A DNA stretch of 64,000 nt, from positions 248,001 to 312,000 of the forward strand of contig JACKEN010000005.1 of assembly GCA_020632995.1 (NCBI GenBank), in the 5' to 3' direction. The notes under the pieces were generated by a model that worked only from the letters and a program-made list of their open reading frames with translations, made no database searches and was not told where the DNA came from. The DNA comes from Deltaproteobacteria bacterium. Its GTDB lineage: Bacteria; Myxococcota; Kuafuiibacteriia; Kuafuiibacteriales; Kuafuiibacteriaceae. Position numbers and translations under genes: made by a program. Shown one piece after another: positions 34,208 through 42,686 of this stretch (its first letter is position 1; each line of letters opens with the position of its first letter).

Positions 34208-35548
34208 GTGTCGACCACGAGGGATCTCCGCGAGGGAGAGGTCACGTACGTCCAGGGCTCCGCCGCCACGCCCTACGCGCTCAAGAACATCGGCGGGGTC
34301 TACTCCTGCTCGTGTCCGGCGTGGCGCAACCAGTCGAGGGCGATCGACCAGCGCACCTGCAAGCACCTGAAGGCGCTGCGCGGCGAGGAGGTCGAGCTCG
34401 ACCGGGTCGGGGAGCCGCCGGCCGGTGGCAGCAGCGCCGCTCGTGGGGGTGGGGCCAAGGCGGCGGCGGTCAAGAAGGACGTGCCGCCCCTGCTGTTGGC
34501 CCACCGCTGGGAGCCGGAGGTCGATCTCACCGGCTGGTGGATGAGCGAGAAGCTCGACGGGGTCCGGGCCTATTGGGACGGGCAGCGCTTCCTGTCGCGC
34601 ACCGGCAACGAGTACCTGGCGCCGGAGTGGTTCACGGACGGGCTCGGGGCGGAGCCGCTCGACGGCGAGCTGTGGATCGGCCGCGCCGCGTTCCAGGAGA
34701 CGGTGAGCGTGGTGCGGCGCTACGACAAGAGCGAGCACTGGCGGCGGGTGAAGTACGTGGTGTTCGACCTGCCGGCCTCCAGCGCCCCCTTCGAGGCGCG
34801 CATCGACGCGCTCGCCGCGCGCTTCGGCGACGGCGCGCACCCGCACACGACGTCGCTGGCCCACGAGCGGTGCGAGGGGGCCGAGCACGTGGAGCGGCGC
34901 CTGAAGGAGATCGAGGGGCTGGGCGGCGAGGGTCTGATGATGCGCCAGCCGGGCTCGAGGTACGTGGCGGGGCGGAGCCCGACGCTGCTCAAGGTGAAGT
35001 CGTTCCTCGACGCGGAGGCGCGGGTGCTCGGCTATCTGGACGGCAAGGGGCGGCACGCCGGCCGGGTCGGCGCGCTGCAAGTGGAGTTGCCGGACGGGAC
35101 CGCGTTCTCGGTCGGCACCGGGCTGTCGGACGCCGAGCGTGAGGCGCCGCCGGAGATCGGGGCGATCATCACGTTCCGGTACTTCGAGCTGACGCCGGAT
35201 GGGGTCCCGCGCTTTCCGAGCTACGTGGCGGTGCGGGAGGACTTCGTGTGGCCGGGGGCGCCGATGAAGGGGGCGAAGGCTCCGAAGGCTCCGAAGGTGA
35301 AGGCGGCGGCGGTGGAGGCGACAGCGGTCGCGCCCGGCGGCGTGCGGCGCTTCGAGCTCGTCGAGGGCAACAGCGCCAAGTTCTGGGAGGTCGCGGTGGA
35401 GGGCGCGTCGTACACTGTGCGCTACGGCCGCATCGGGGCGGCGGGGCAGGCGAAGACGAAGGAGGCCGCGAGCGTCGCGGCGGCCGAGGCCGAGGTGGCG
35501 AAGCTCGTGGCGGAGAAGACCAGGAAGGGCTACGTCGAGGCGATTTGA
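34208..35548 (+). CDS. SWIM zinc finger - ATP-dependent DNA ligase - WGR domain protein
   Basis: A 446-residue protein in three parts. Residues 34-53 form a SWIM zinc finger (C34-x-C36-x14-C51-x-H53). Residues ~95-340 are an ATP-dependent ligase: motif I is EKLDGVRAYW with the adenylated lysine at K115, followed by LDGELW (motif III), GLMMRQP (motif IV) and LLKVKSF (motif V), then an OB-fold. Residues ~375-446 form a WGR domain (KFWEVAVEGASYTVRYGRIG), a nucleic-acid-binding module known from PARPs. It should seal or bind DNA nicks in a repair role. GTG 34208 was chosen because the conserved sequence begins VSTTRDLREGEV; no Shine-Dalgarno is evident and the frame is open upstream. Confidence 0.85.
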   Translation: MSTTRDLREGEVTYVQGSAATPYALKNIGGVYSCSCPAWRNQSRAIDQRTCKHLKALRGEEVELDRVGEPPAGGSSAARGGGAKAAAVKKDVPPLLLAHRWEPEVDLTGWWMSEKLDGVRAYWDGQRFLSRTGNEYLAPEWFTDGLGAEPLDGELWIGRAAFQETVSVVRRYDKSEHWRRVKYVVFDLPASSAPFEARIDALAARFGDGAHPHTTSLAHERCEGAEHVERRLKEIEGLGGEGLMMRQPGSRYVAGRSPTLLKVKSFLDAEARVLGYLDGKGRHAGRVGALQVELPDGTAFSVGTGLSDAEREAPPEIGAIITFRYFELTPDGVPRFPSYVAVREDFVWPGAPMKGAKAPKAPKVKAAAVEATAVAPGGVRRFELVEGNSAKFWEVAVEGASYTVRYGRIGAAGQAKTKEAASVAAAEAEVAKLVAEKTRKGYVEAI

Positions 35549-35595
35549 GGGGTGAGCCGCGCGCTGATGGTCCCGACGTGCGAGCTGCGTGAGGG

Positions 35596-35685
35596 CTGGA
35601 GCCAGAGCCCTGAAAGCCGAGCCCTGTCTCTGATACCTGGAGCCAGAGCCCTGAAAGCCGAGCCCTGTCTCTGATACCTGGAGCC
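35596..35685 (+). repeat. Tandem direct repeat, 41-base unit, about 2.2 copies
   Basis: Two identical 41-base units (35596-35636, 35637-35677) are followed by the first 8 bases of a third. The unit includes CCCTGAAAGC and CCTGTCTCTGATACC. It sits in the 291-base spacer between the ligase gene and the sigma-factor gene, which otherwise holds no gene that I can see. Confidence 0.9.
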
Positions 35686-35738
35686 GAGGGCGCCGCATCG
35701 GCCTCGAGCTGGGCGTGGCGTCAGGCTTCAGAGACAGG
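35664..35738 (+). repeat. Inverted repeat pairing the tandem-repeat unit with a downstream arm
   Basis: CCTGTCTCTGA (35664-35674), part of the second tandem unit, is matched by its exact complement TCAGAGACAGG at 35728-35738. The flanking bases show weaker complementarity. A transcript could fold with a 53-base loop. No T-run follows, so it is not a standard terminator; it may be a mobile intergenic element remnant or a regulatory structure for the sigma gene. Confidence 0.6.
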
Positions 35739-35839
35739 ATTCAGGCTCAGGGGCGGCCTTCCTGGCCACCCGACTCGGAACGCGCGCCCCAACCCGGTAA
35801 CCTGACCCCCGCCAGGTGGGTCCTGGGGCTGAGGCTACG

Positions 35840-37618
35840 ATGAACGTGCAGGATGTGCTGGCCGCCCAGGCCGGGGACACCGAGGCCTTCGGGCGCCTGT
35901 TGGCCGAGCACCAGGACCGGGCCCTCGCCTGTGCCCGGGCCTGGCTGCGGGACCCCGAGGAGGCGCGGGACGCCGCCCAGGACGCGCTCCTGGACGCGAT
36001 GCTCCGGCTCCCCCAGCTCCGGGATCCCCAGGCCTTTCCGGCCTGGCTGCGGCGGGTGGTGGTGAAGCACTGCGATCGCCGCACCCGCGGCGGTGGAGGC
36101 CGGTGCCCCTGTCGGCGGCGCCCGAGGGCGTGGGCGGGGACCTGGAGCAGGCTGCCCTGCACCGGGACGCCCGGGCCGCGGTGTGGGCGGCGGTGGAGGC
36201 GCTGCCGGAGCACCAGCGCGTGGTCGTGGCCTTGCATTACCTGGCCGAGGCGCCCCAGGACGAGGTGGCGGCCCTTCTCGGGCTGCCCCTGTCCACGGTG
36301 AAGAAGCGCCTCCATGACGCACGGGCGCGGCTGCGCGCCCGGGAGATCGATATGCAAGCTCACCTGCAGAACACCCACGACGCGCCGATGTCCGACGCGG
36401 TGCGCCTCTTCGTCGCCCTGCGGGCGGGGGAGGTGGAGGTGGTGGAGGCCCTGTTGGACCGCCACCCCGAGGCCCTGGAGGCGCCGGAGCAGTGGTCGGC
36501 GGAGGAGGCCCTGGCGGGGGGCCTCACCCTGGCCCACCGGCTCACCCCGCTGACCCTCGCCGCGCGGCGGGGGCACGAGGGCCTGGTGGCGCGCCTGTTG
36601 GCTCCGGGGCGCCGGGGTGGACGGCCCCTGCGGCTGCGCGGAGGGGGAGACGCCGCTGTTCGCCGCGGTGACCCACGGGCGGGCGGCGGTGACCCGGCGC
36701 CTGCTCGCGGCGAGGGCGGACCCCAGCGCGGCCAACCGGGCCGGGGTGCGGCCGCTGGACGTGGCCCGGGCCCGGGGGCGCGAGGACCTGGTGCAGGCGC
36801 TCCTGCAGGCGGGGGCGGAGCCCGGGGTCCGGCTCTCGGCCTGGCCCGAGGTTCGCCCGCTCGATGATGCAGGTTGGGTTGACACCGGGATCCGCGGCCT
36901 CGACCTGCTGGCCCCGCTGCGCCTGGGGATGCGGGTGCGGGTGCACGGGGCGGCGGAGACCGGCCTGTTCGCGCTGATCACCGAGCTCACCTTCGGCCTC
37001 GCCCGGCGCGGCCTCGCCCCGGTGTGGGCCTCGCTCGAGCGCCGGCCCTGGCAGCGGGGGGAGCTGGCCACGGTGGCGGCGGGGGCGGGCCTCGACGAGG
37101 TCGAGGTGGTGAGCGACGGGGTCGAGGCGGCGGTGGAGCGGGCCCGGGGCCGGGCCCTGTTCGTGTTCGCGGAGGAGGGCCGGGAGGCCGAGGTGGAGGC
37201 GCGCCTGGGCATCCTGAGCCGGGCCGGCCTCGCCTTCGTGGTGGACCCGTGGGCCGCGGTGACCCGGGGCGACAAGGGCGCCCCGACCCTGGGCGCGCCG
37301 TGGGACGCGGTGGTGGTCACCGATCCGGCGCTCGCCAACGCGGGGGTGTACCCGGCCCTGGACCTGGCCCGCACCGGGTCCACCGCGGTGCGAAGCGCTT
37401 CGCAGGCCGACCTGCGCGACAAGCTCGTGGCGATGGGGGCGGAGGCGCCGGCGGTGCAGGCCTTCCTGCGGCAGCCCTTCTTCACCTACCAGCACCACAA
37501 CGCGTGGCCGGGCGAGGCGTCGAGCTGGGCCCAGACCGAGGCGGCGGCCCGGGCTGCGGTCGGGGTAGGGCGCCAGGCTCAGGCCAGGGGGAGGTCCTGG
37601 TCGGTGATGCTCTTGTAG
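35840..37618 (+). pseudogene. ECF sigma factor - ankyrin repeat - F1-ATPase-beta-like fusion, broken by two frameshifts
   Basis: Followed through two frame changes (near 36093-36100 and 36603-36622), one protein of about 590 residues starts at ATG 35840. The first ~180 residues are an ECF sigma factor: region 2 (LLAEHQDRALACARAWLRDPEEARDAAQDA) and region 4 (ALPEHQRVVVALHYLAEA, then LGLPLSTVKKRLHDARARLR). Next come ankyrin repeats (LTPLTLAARRGHEGLVARLL, ETPLFAAVTHGRAAVTRRLL, RPLDVARARGREDLVQALL). The C-terminal part resembles ATP synthase beta: DTGIRGLDLLAPL, a decayed P-loop (GAAETGLF where GGAGVGKT is usual), GVYPALD and FLRQPFF. No dedicated anti-sigma gene is adjacent; the fused domains probably regulate the sigma part. 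Its 3' end overlaps the converging gene by 40 bases. Probable assembly indels, since all domains are conserved. Confidence 0.75.
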
Positions 37619-38451
37619 GCCTTGTCGTTCTTCAGCTGCCGGGTGGCGGCGAAGACCTCGGCCGCGGAGCTCAGGTCGCGCTCGGGGTACGCCTCGGCCA
37701 CCCGGCCGCGGATCGGCGCGCTGTGGTGGCGCAGGAACGGGTTGGTGGCCAGCTCGTCGGCCACGGTGGAGGGCACCACGCACTCCCCCTTACCCCGGCG
37801 CGCCCAGACGTCCTTGATGCGCCTGGCGAGGGTCTCGTTCTCGGGCTCCACCGACCACGCGAAGCGCAGGTTGTCCTGCGTATACTCGTGGGCGCAGCAG
37901 ACCCGGGTCTCGGGCGCGAGCTGGGAGAGCCGGGTGAGGCTGTCGTGCATCTTGGCGGGGGGCCCGTCGAAGAGGTAGCCGCAGCCGCCGGCGAAGAGGG
38001 TGTCGCCGCAGAACACCACGTCCTCGAACACGTAGCTCACGTGGCCGTTGATGTGGCCCTCGGTGAGCATGACCTTGGCGGTGACCGGGCCGAAGGTGAC
38101 GGTGTCGCCCTCGTCGACCGCCTCGGTGATCCCGGGGACGGCGTCCCTGGCCTTGGCCGCGCCCACCACCCGCATGTTCGCGAGCAGGCCGCGGTCCGCG
38201 AGGTCGGTGTTGATGCCCACGTGGTCGGCGTGGGTGTGGGTGTTGAAGATCGTGGTGAGGGTGAGCCCACGGGCCTCGAGGTAGGCGAGCACCGGGCCGG
38301 CCTCGGGGCCGTCCACCGCGGCGGCGGTCTTGGTGGCGGGATCCACCAGGATCCAGACGAGGTTGTCTTCCCACACCGGCACCTGGTGCACCTCGAGGAG
38401 GCCAGAGCGCAGCGTGAAGGGGGCGGTGGGTCGGGTGACGACGTGCTCCAT
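37579..38451 (-). CDS. gloB: Glyoxalase II-like hydroxyacylglutathione hydrolase (metallo-beta-lactamase fold)
   Basis: A 290-residue protein from ATG 38451 (a GTG 21 bases earlier is possible). It has the binuclear-metal motif THTHADHVG, then G-H-I-N-G-H-V-S, CGDTLFAGGCGYLFDG and CCAHEYTQDNLRFA, which is the glyoxalase II arrangement, and the family's C-terminal helical domain (NPFLR.., matching the conserved T/A-N-P-F-L-R). It hydrolyses S-D-lactoyl-glutathione or a similar thioester, detoxifying methylglyoxal. It lies 27 bases downstream of motB on the same strand, so read-through from the stator operon is possible. Confidence 0.88.
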   Translation of the reverse strand: MEHVVTRPTAPFTLRSGLLEVHQVPVWEDNLVWILVDPATKTAAAVDGPEAGPVLAYLEARGLTLTTIFNTHTHADHVGINTDLADRGLLANMRVVGAAKARDAVPGITEAVDEGDTVTFGPVTAKVMLTEGHINGHVSYVFEDVVFCGDTLFAGGCGYLFDGPPAKMHDSLTRLSQLAPETRVCCAHEYTQDNLRFAWSVEPENETLARRIKDVWARRGKGECVVPSTVADELATNPFLRHHSAPIRGRVAEAYPERDLSSAAEVFAATRQLKNDKAYKSITDQDLPLA

Positions 38452-38478
38452 GACGGGCGCGGACCCTATCACGTCGGG

Positions 38479-39369
38479 TTAGAAGATGGGCCCCTTCTTG
38501 GCCGCGCTGGGGGCGGGGGCCTGGTCTTCGGGCTTCGGCGCCTCGGGGCTCTCGGCGGGCTTGGGGGGCTCGGCCTCCTTGATGGGGCCGTTGTGCTCCT
38601 CCAGCAGCCGGCGCAAGCGCTCCTTCTTGGCCTCGAACTCCTGGAACTGCTGCACCGACTGCTCGGGCGGGCGCACGAAGAGGAACTCCACCCGCCGGTT
38701 CCGCGCGCGGCCCTCCGCGGTGTCGTTGGGCGCGATGGGGTGGGTCTCGGCGTAGCCCGCCACGCTGAGCGCGGCGCGATCGATGCCGCCCTGGGCGGAG
38801 AGGAACTTCAAGGTGGCCACCGCGCGGGCGGCGGAGAGCTCCCAGTTGGAGGGGAAGCGCACCGTGCTGATCGGGCTGTTGTCGGTGTGCCCCTCGATCC
38901 AGACCGGGAGCTCCAGCTCCTTGCACAGGGTGGCGATGGCCTGCAGGGGCTTGGTGGCCTCGTGGCGGAGCTCGGCCTCGCCGGAGTTGAAGAGCACGAA
39001 CTCCTTCACCCGGACGATGATGCCGCGGTTGCCGACCTCGACGTCGACCTTGTCGGCCATGTTCTGCTTCTTGACGAACTTCCGGATGAGGTCCGCGAGC
39101 TGGATCTCCACCTCGTTCAGCTTGTCGGTGCTCTCTCGCTTGGAGAGCTCGACGATCGAGGTGGTGAGGCCGAGCCGGTCACCGGGGTGCTCGAACTGCA
39201 CACCGAGGGCCTCCCGCACCGAACCGAGGGCGCTGCGGAAGTTCTGCACGTCCATGTTCGCGAAGGACAGGAGCAGCACGAAGAAGGTCAGGAGCAGGGT
39301 CGCCAGGTCGGCGAACGTCGCCATCCACGCTGGTGCACCTTCTTCTACTTCGTCTTCTTCTTCTTCCAT
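38479..39369 (-). CDS. motB: Flagellar stator protein MotB (PomB-like)
   Basis: A 296-residue protein. An acidic N-terminus precedes the single membrane helix WMATFADLATLLLTFFVLLLSF; D21 is the ion-carrying aspartate. The helix and the following MDVQNFRSALGSVREALGVQ resemble Vibrio PomB more than E. coli MotB. Residues ~150-250 are an OmpA/MotB peptidoglycan-binding domain (EGHTDNSPI, NWELSAARA, GRARNRRVEF). A Pro/Glu/Ala-rich tail follows. With MotA it forms the torque-generating ion channel anchored to peptidoglycan. It starts 3 bases after motA ends. The PomB likeness suggests sodium drive, but ion choice cannot be settled by sequence reading alone. Confidence 0.94.
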   Translation of the reverse strand: MEEEEDEVEEGAPAWMATFADLATLLLTFFVLLLSFANMDVQNFRSALGSVREALGVQFEHPGDRLGLTTSIVELSKRESTDKLNEVEIQLADLIRKFVKKQNMADKVDVEVGNRGIIVRVKEFVLFNSGEAELRHEATKPLQAIATLCKELELPVWIEGHTDNSPISTVRFPSNWELSAARAVATLKFLSAQGGIDRAALSVAGYAETHPIAPNDTAEGRARNRRVEFLFVRPPEQSVQQFQEFEAKKERLRRLLEEHNGPIKEAEPPKPAESPEAPKPEDQAPAPSAAKKGPIF

Positions 39370-39372
39370 GGC

Positions 39373-40131
39373 TCAGCTCTCACCGGAGGACCGGTTCGCG
39401 GGGGCGAGGAAGCCCTCGAGCTTCTCCTGCACCACCCGCGCGTTCTCGCCGCGCACGATGGACTCGATGCCGGTGATCACCACCTCCATGTTGGTCCCCT
39501 CCTCGGTGGAGCGCAGCTCCAGCTTGTTGGTGAGGGGCCCGAAGATCATGAAGGCGAGGATGGCGCCGTAGAAGGTGGTGAGGAGGGCGACCGCCATGGC
39601 GGGGCCGATCTTGGCCGGGTCGTCCAGGGTCTGGAGCATCTGCACGAGGCCGATGAGGGTGCCGATCATCCCCATGGAGGGGGCGGTGGCGGCGAGGAAC
39701 TTGAAGAGCTTCTGCCCGCGCTTGTGGCGCTGGCGCATGGAGGCGAGCTCACCGCGCAGGACGGCCTGCACCTCCTCGGAGGGCATCCCGTCCACCGCGA
39801 AGCGCACCCCGCGGGCAAGGAAGGCGTCGTCGATGGTGCGGTTCTCGAGGGCGAGCAGGCCCTCCTTCCGCACCACGGTGGCGAGGTCCACGATGATCTC
39901 GATGGTGTTCTCCACCGCCGGACTTCGGATGAAGAGGGCGTTCAGGGCCACCTTGATCGAGTTGATGATGTGCTCGATGCGCTCCCCCATCATGCCTGCG
40001 GCGATGGTGCCGCCGAACACGATCAAGATGCTGGGGACGTCGATGAAGGCGGTGAGGCTGCCGCTGATGAGGATGGAGCCCACGACCAGGGCAAAGCCCG
40101 CGACGCCGCCGATGAGGGTTGCGATGTCCAT
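39373..40131 (-). CDS. motA: Flagellar stator protein MotA (PomA-like)
   Basis: A 252-residue protein with four membrane helices: MDIATLIGGVAGFALVVGS, VPSILIVFGGTIAAGMM, and the C-terminal pair around APSMGMIGTLIGLVQML and VALLTTFYGAILAFMIFGPL. The cytoplasmic loop carries the conserved charged region (GELASMRQRHKRGQKLFKFLAA). The start and general sequence resemble PomA. ATG 40131 has AGGAG at good spacing. It pairs with MotB around the motor and contacts FliG. Located between fliL and motB in one operon. Confidence 0.94.
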   Translation of the reverse strand: MDIATLIGGVAGFALVVGSILISGSLTAFIDVPSILIVFGGTIAAGMMGERIEHIINSIKVALNALFIRSPAVENTIEIIVDLATVVRKEGLLALENRTIDDAFLARGVRFAVDGMPSEEVQAVLRGELASMRQRHKRGQKLFKFLAATAPSMGMIGTLIGLVQMLQTLDDPAKIGPAMAVALLTTFYGAILAFMIFGPLTNKLELRSTEEGTNMEVVITGIESIVRGENARVVQEKLEGFLAPANRSSGES

Positions 40132-40187
40132 CCGCGCTCTCCTAGGTCACTGCACCAACTCGGCTGTTCCGCGGCCCCCTTAAGGGG

Positions 40188-40688
40188 TCACTGGACCACG
40201 AACTCCGAGAAGAAGAGCCGCTTCACCTGATCCTCGCCCACCTTGTCGGTGATCCCCTTCATCAGGTCGCTGCGGATGGTCTCCTTCGCCTCCGCGCCGA
40301 GGGTCTGCTCCACCGTGAGGTTGGACAGGTAGCCGAGGAGCTCGTTCCTCAGCACCGGACGGAGCCGCTCGAAGCGCTCCGAGGCCTTCTCGTCGGCCAG
40401 CTCCACCTGGATGCGGGCCCGCAAGTAGCGCGAGGAGGTCGGCTCGTTCAGGTTCACCACGAAGGTGTCGAGGTCCACGGTGGGACCCCACACCGCGAGG
40501 GGGTCGTCCGCCGGTCCTGGGGGCGGCGGCTCGGGGGGCGGCGGCACCACCGGGTTCAGGGCCATGAAGGCGACGAACCCGGTCGCGGGGAGGTTCAGGC
40601 CCACCAGGATCAGCGTGATCAGCGGGAGCTTCGACGGCGTCGGTGCTCCTGGTTCCTCAGGCTTCTTCTCTTCCTTCTTGGCAGCCAT
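40188..40688 (-). CDS. fliL: Flagellar stator-associated protein FliL
   Basis: A 166-residue protein: Lys/Glu/Pro-rich N-terminus, one membrane helix (LPLITLILVGLNLPATGFVAFMAL), a Pro-rich spacer and a periplasmic FliL domain (TVDLDTFVVNLNEPTSSRYLRARIQVEL, then RNELLGYLSNLTVEQTLGAEAKETIRSDL). ATG 40688 is preceded by GGGAG 8-9 bases upstream; the frame continues upstream without support. FliL rings surround stator units and stabilise torque. Its place at the head of the motAB operon fits that role. A perfect palindrome CCCCTTAAGGGG follows its stop. Confidence 0.9.
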   Translation of the reverse strand: MAAKKEEKKPEEPGAPTPSKLPLITLILVGLNLPATGFVAFMALNPVVPPPPEPPPPGPADDPLAVWGPTVDLDTFVVNLNEPTSSRYLRARIQVELADEKASERFERLRPVLRNELLGYLSNLTVEQTLGAEAKETIRSDLMKGITDKVGEDQVKRLFFSEFVVQ

Positions 40689-40893
40689 GGCTTCGACTCC
40701 CTCTGTCGGCGGAGCACGGTGTTTCTCCACTCGCCACCCGCGACGGTCGGTGCAGCCCCGTGTCGGTCCAGGTGCGTCCCGGGCTTTTTGGTCGACCTCG
40801 CGCCGAATCGGATCGCGCCCACCTGGCATCTCGGGCGGGGTCTGCAATGATTAAAGGCGCGTGCCCCTTCCGCCGAAGAGGAGGCTGCCAGGT

Positions 40894-42573
40894 ATGACGA
40901 GCCAGCGGTCAGGTGAGCAGCCCGGGTTCAGCCGAGCGGACGATCGCACCGTGCTCGTGCTCGACGACGAGGTGTCCCTGGCCAAGATGATCGCGCGCGA
41001 CCTGCGCCGCCACGGCTACGACGTGGTGGTGGCCCACGCGGTCGAGGCCGCCCGGACGCTGCTCAAGGCCCGCCCGGTGCGCTTCGCGATCGTCGACCTC
41101 ATGCTGCCCGACGGCGACGGCTCCGAGCTGGTGGAGTGGGCGCTCCGTCAGGGCCTGGCCGAGGTAGCCTGCGTGATGACCGGGGTGGCCCAGTGCACCA
41201 ACGTGGTGCGGGCCATGCAGAACGGCTCCGCCACCGTGTTCGAGAAGCCGGTCCGCCCCGAAGACCTCCGCGACTTCCTGGACGCCCACTGCAGCGCGGC
41301 TCGAGACGAGCTCGAGCAGTGGCGGCAGGCCTACGCGGCGCCGATCCAGGGCGCCGATCCGGTGCTCCTCGAGCAGATCGAGCTGGCCCAGCAGATCGCC
41401 CCCTCGGACTGCACGGTGCTCGTCACCGGCGAGACCGGGACCGGCAAGGAACTCTTCGCCCACGCCATCCACGCCGCGTCCGAGCGCGGCACCGGGCCCT
41501 TCGTGGCCCTGAACTGCGCCGCGGTCCCCGAGTCCCTCATCGAGGACGAGCTCTTCGGGCACACCGCGGGCGCCTTCACCGGGGCCACCCAGGTCCGCGG
41601 CGGCCGCATCGCCGCCGCCGACGGGGGCACCCTCTTCCTGGACGAGATCGGGGACATGCCCCTGCCCGCGCAATCCAAGTTGCTCCGGGTCCTCGAGGAG
41701 GGGCGCATCATCCCGGTGGGCGCCGACCTGCCGGTGGAGGTGGATGTGCGCGTGGTCGCCGCCACCAACCGCGACCTGGACGAGATGGCCCGTCAGGGCA
41801 CCTTCCGGGCCGACCTCCTCTACCGCCTCAATGTCATCCAGCTGCGCCTGCCCGCCCTGCGGGAGCGGGTGGGGGACATCGTACCCCTGGCCCAGATGTT
41901 CCTGACCAAGGCGGCCCGGCACCACCGGCGCCCGGCCCGGCACTTCACCGACGCGGCGCAGGCTCGCCTGCAGGAGTACCACTGGCCGGGCAACGTCCGC
42001 GAGCTCAAGAACGCGGTGGAGCGCGCGGTGCTCACCTGCCCCTCCGACTACGTGGACGCGCGGCACCTCCGGGTCCCACCGATGCCATTGCCCCGGGTCC
42101 CCACCCCGGTGCAGGCCCCCGATCCCCTGCGCGGGTACGCGCCGGTGGGCCCGACGCCGCGCCCCGCCTACAACGTGGGCCTCGGCTACCCGAGCGCCCC
42201 GGTCGGCGCGCAACCTGGCCTGCTCGGCCCGATGGCCGCCCCGCCCCCCGCGGTGAGCGCGCCGATGTACGCTGGCCCCGCCTACCCCCCGGTGCGCGAG
42301 CCGGAGTACCTGGTGGCCTCCATGCCCCCGGTCGCCGCGCCCCCGGTCGCGATGCCCCCGGTCGCCGCGGCGGCGGAGCCCGAGTACGAGGCTCCCGCGG
42401 CCGAGCCCGAGAGCGACGAGGAGCTGGATCTGAAGGCCGCCCTGCGGGACCGCGAGCGCGAGCTGATCACCATGGCCCTCGAGCGCACGGGTGGGAACCG
42501 CACCGAGGCGGCGGCCCTCCTGGGTCTCAACCGCACCACGTTGGTTGAGAAGCTGCGCAAGGTCGGCCTCTAA
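40894..42573 (+). CDS. Sigma-54-dependent response regulator, FlrC/FleR type
   Basis: A 559-residue protein; ATG 40894 is preceded by AGGAGG about 10 bases upstream. Residues ~18-135 are a receiver domain with the phospho-acceptor D68 (IVDLMLPDGDG). The AAA+ domain has Walker A GETGTGKE (179-186), the sigma-54-contacting GAFTGA (226-231) and Walker B TLFLDE (246-251). A long Pro/Ala-rich linker (~400-510) separates it from the Fis-type helix-turn-helix at the C-terminus (TEAAALLGLNRTTLVEKLRKVGL). It is an enhancer-binding activator; its position just before a sigma-54 promoter for flgB marks it as the flagellar class II/III regulator. The matching kinase (FlrB type) is not in the window. Divergent from fliL. 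Confidence 0.9.
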   Translation: MTSQRSGEQPGFSRADDRTVLVLDDEVSLAKMIARDLRRHGYDVVVAHAVEAARTLLKARPVRFAIVDLMLPDGDGSELVEWALRQGLAEVACVMTGVAQCTNVVRAMQNGSATVFEKPVRPEDLRDFLDAHCSAARDELEQWRQAYAAPIQGADPVLLEQIELAQQIAPSDCTVLVTGETGTGKELFAHAIHAASERGTGPFVALNCAAVPESLIEDELFGHTAGAFTGATQVRGGRIAAADGGTLFLDEIGDMPLPAQSKLLRVLEEGRIIPVGADLPVEVDVRVVAATNRDLDEMARQGTFRADLLYRLNVIQLRLPALRERVGDIVPLAQMFLTKAARHHRRPARHFTDAAQARLQEYHWPGNVRELKNAVERAVLTCPSDYVDARHLRVPPMPLPRVPTPVQAPDPLRGYAPVGPTPRPAYNVGLGYPSAPVGAQPGLLGPMAAPPPAVSAPMYAGPAYPPVREPEYLVASMPPVAAPPVAMPPVAAAAEPEYEAPAAEPESDEELDLKAALRDRERELITMALERTGGNRTEAAALLGLNRTTLVEKLRKVGL

Positions 42574-42654
42574 CTCGCGTCAAACTCCACGACGGATCGC
42601 CAAGGTCCCCGACAGTCGCCCGAGCCCGAACCCCCGCAATCCAACCTTCACGAC

Positions 42655-42671
42655 TTGGCCCGGCCCTTGCG
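42655..42671 (+). promoter_or_regulatory. Sigma-54 (-24/-12) promoter of the flgB operon
   Basis: TTGGCCCGGCCCTTGCG has GG at 42657-42658 and GC at 42669-42670, exactly the 12-base offset required, with the TTGC of the -12 box intact. It lies 15 bases before the flgB start and 80 bases after the FlrC-type activator gene. Predicted transcription start is about 42682. Confidence 0.75.
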
Positions 42672-42686
42672 TAGGCCCAGGGCGCG

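Noticed and set aside
40176..40187. Perfect palindrome CCCCTTAAGGGG just after fliL
   Set aside because: Only a 4-bp stem with a 4-base loop and no T-run, in the middle of an operon; not convincing as a terminator.
40852..40879. Possible sigma-28 promoter (TAAA, 16 bases, GCCGAAGA) before the FlrC-type activator gene
   Set aside because: The -10 match is incomplete, it would remove most of the leader carrying AGGAGG, and control of a class II regulator by FliA would reverse the usual hierarchy.
40689..40893. Sigma-54 promoter for the fliL-motAB operon
   Set aside because: The best candidates on the minus strand have GG-to-GC offsets of 13 rather than 12 bases; no element as good as those before flgB and fliM was found.
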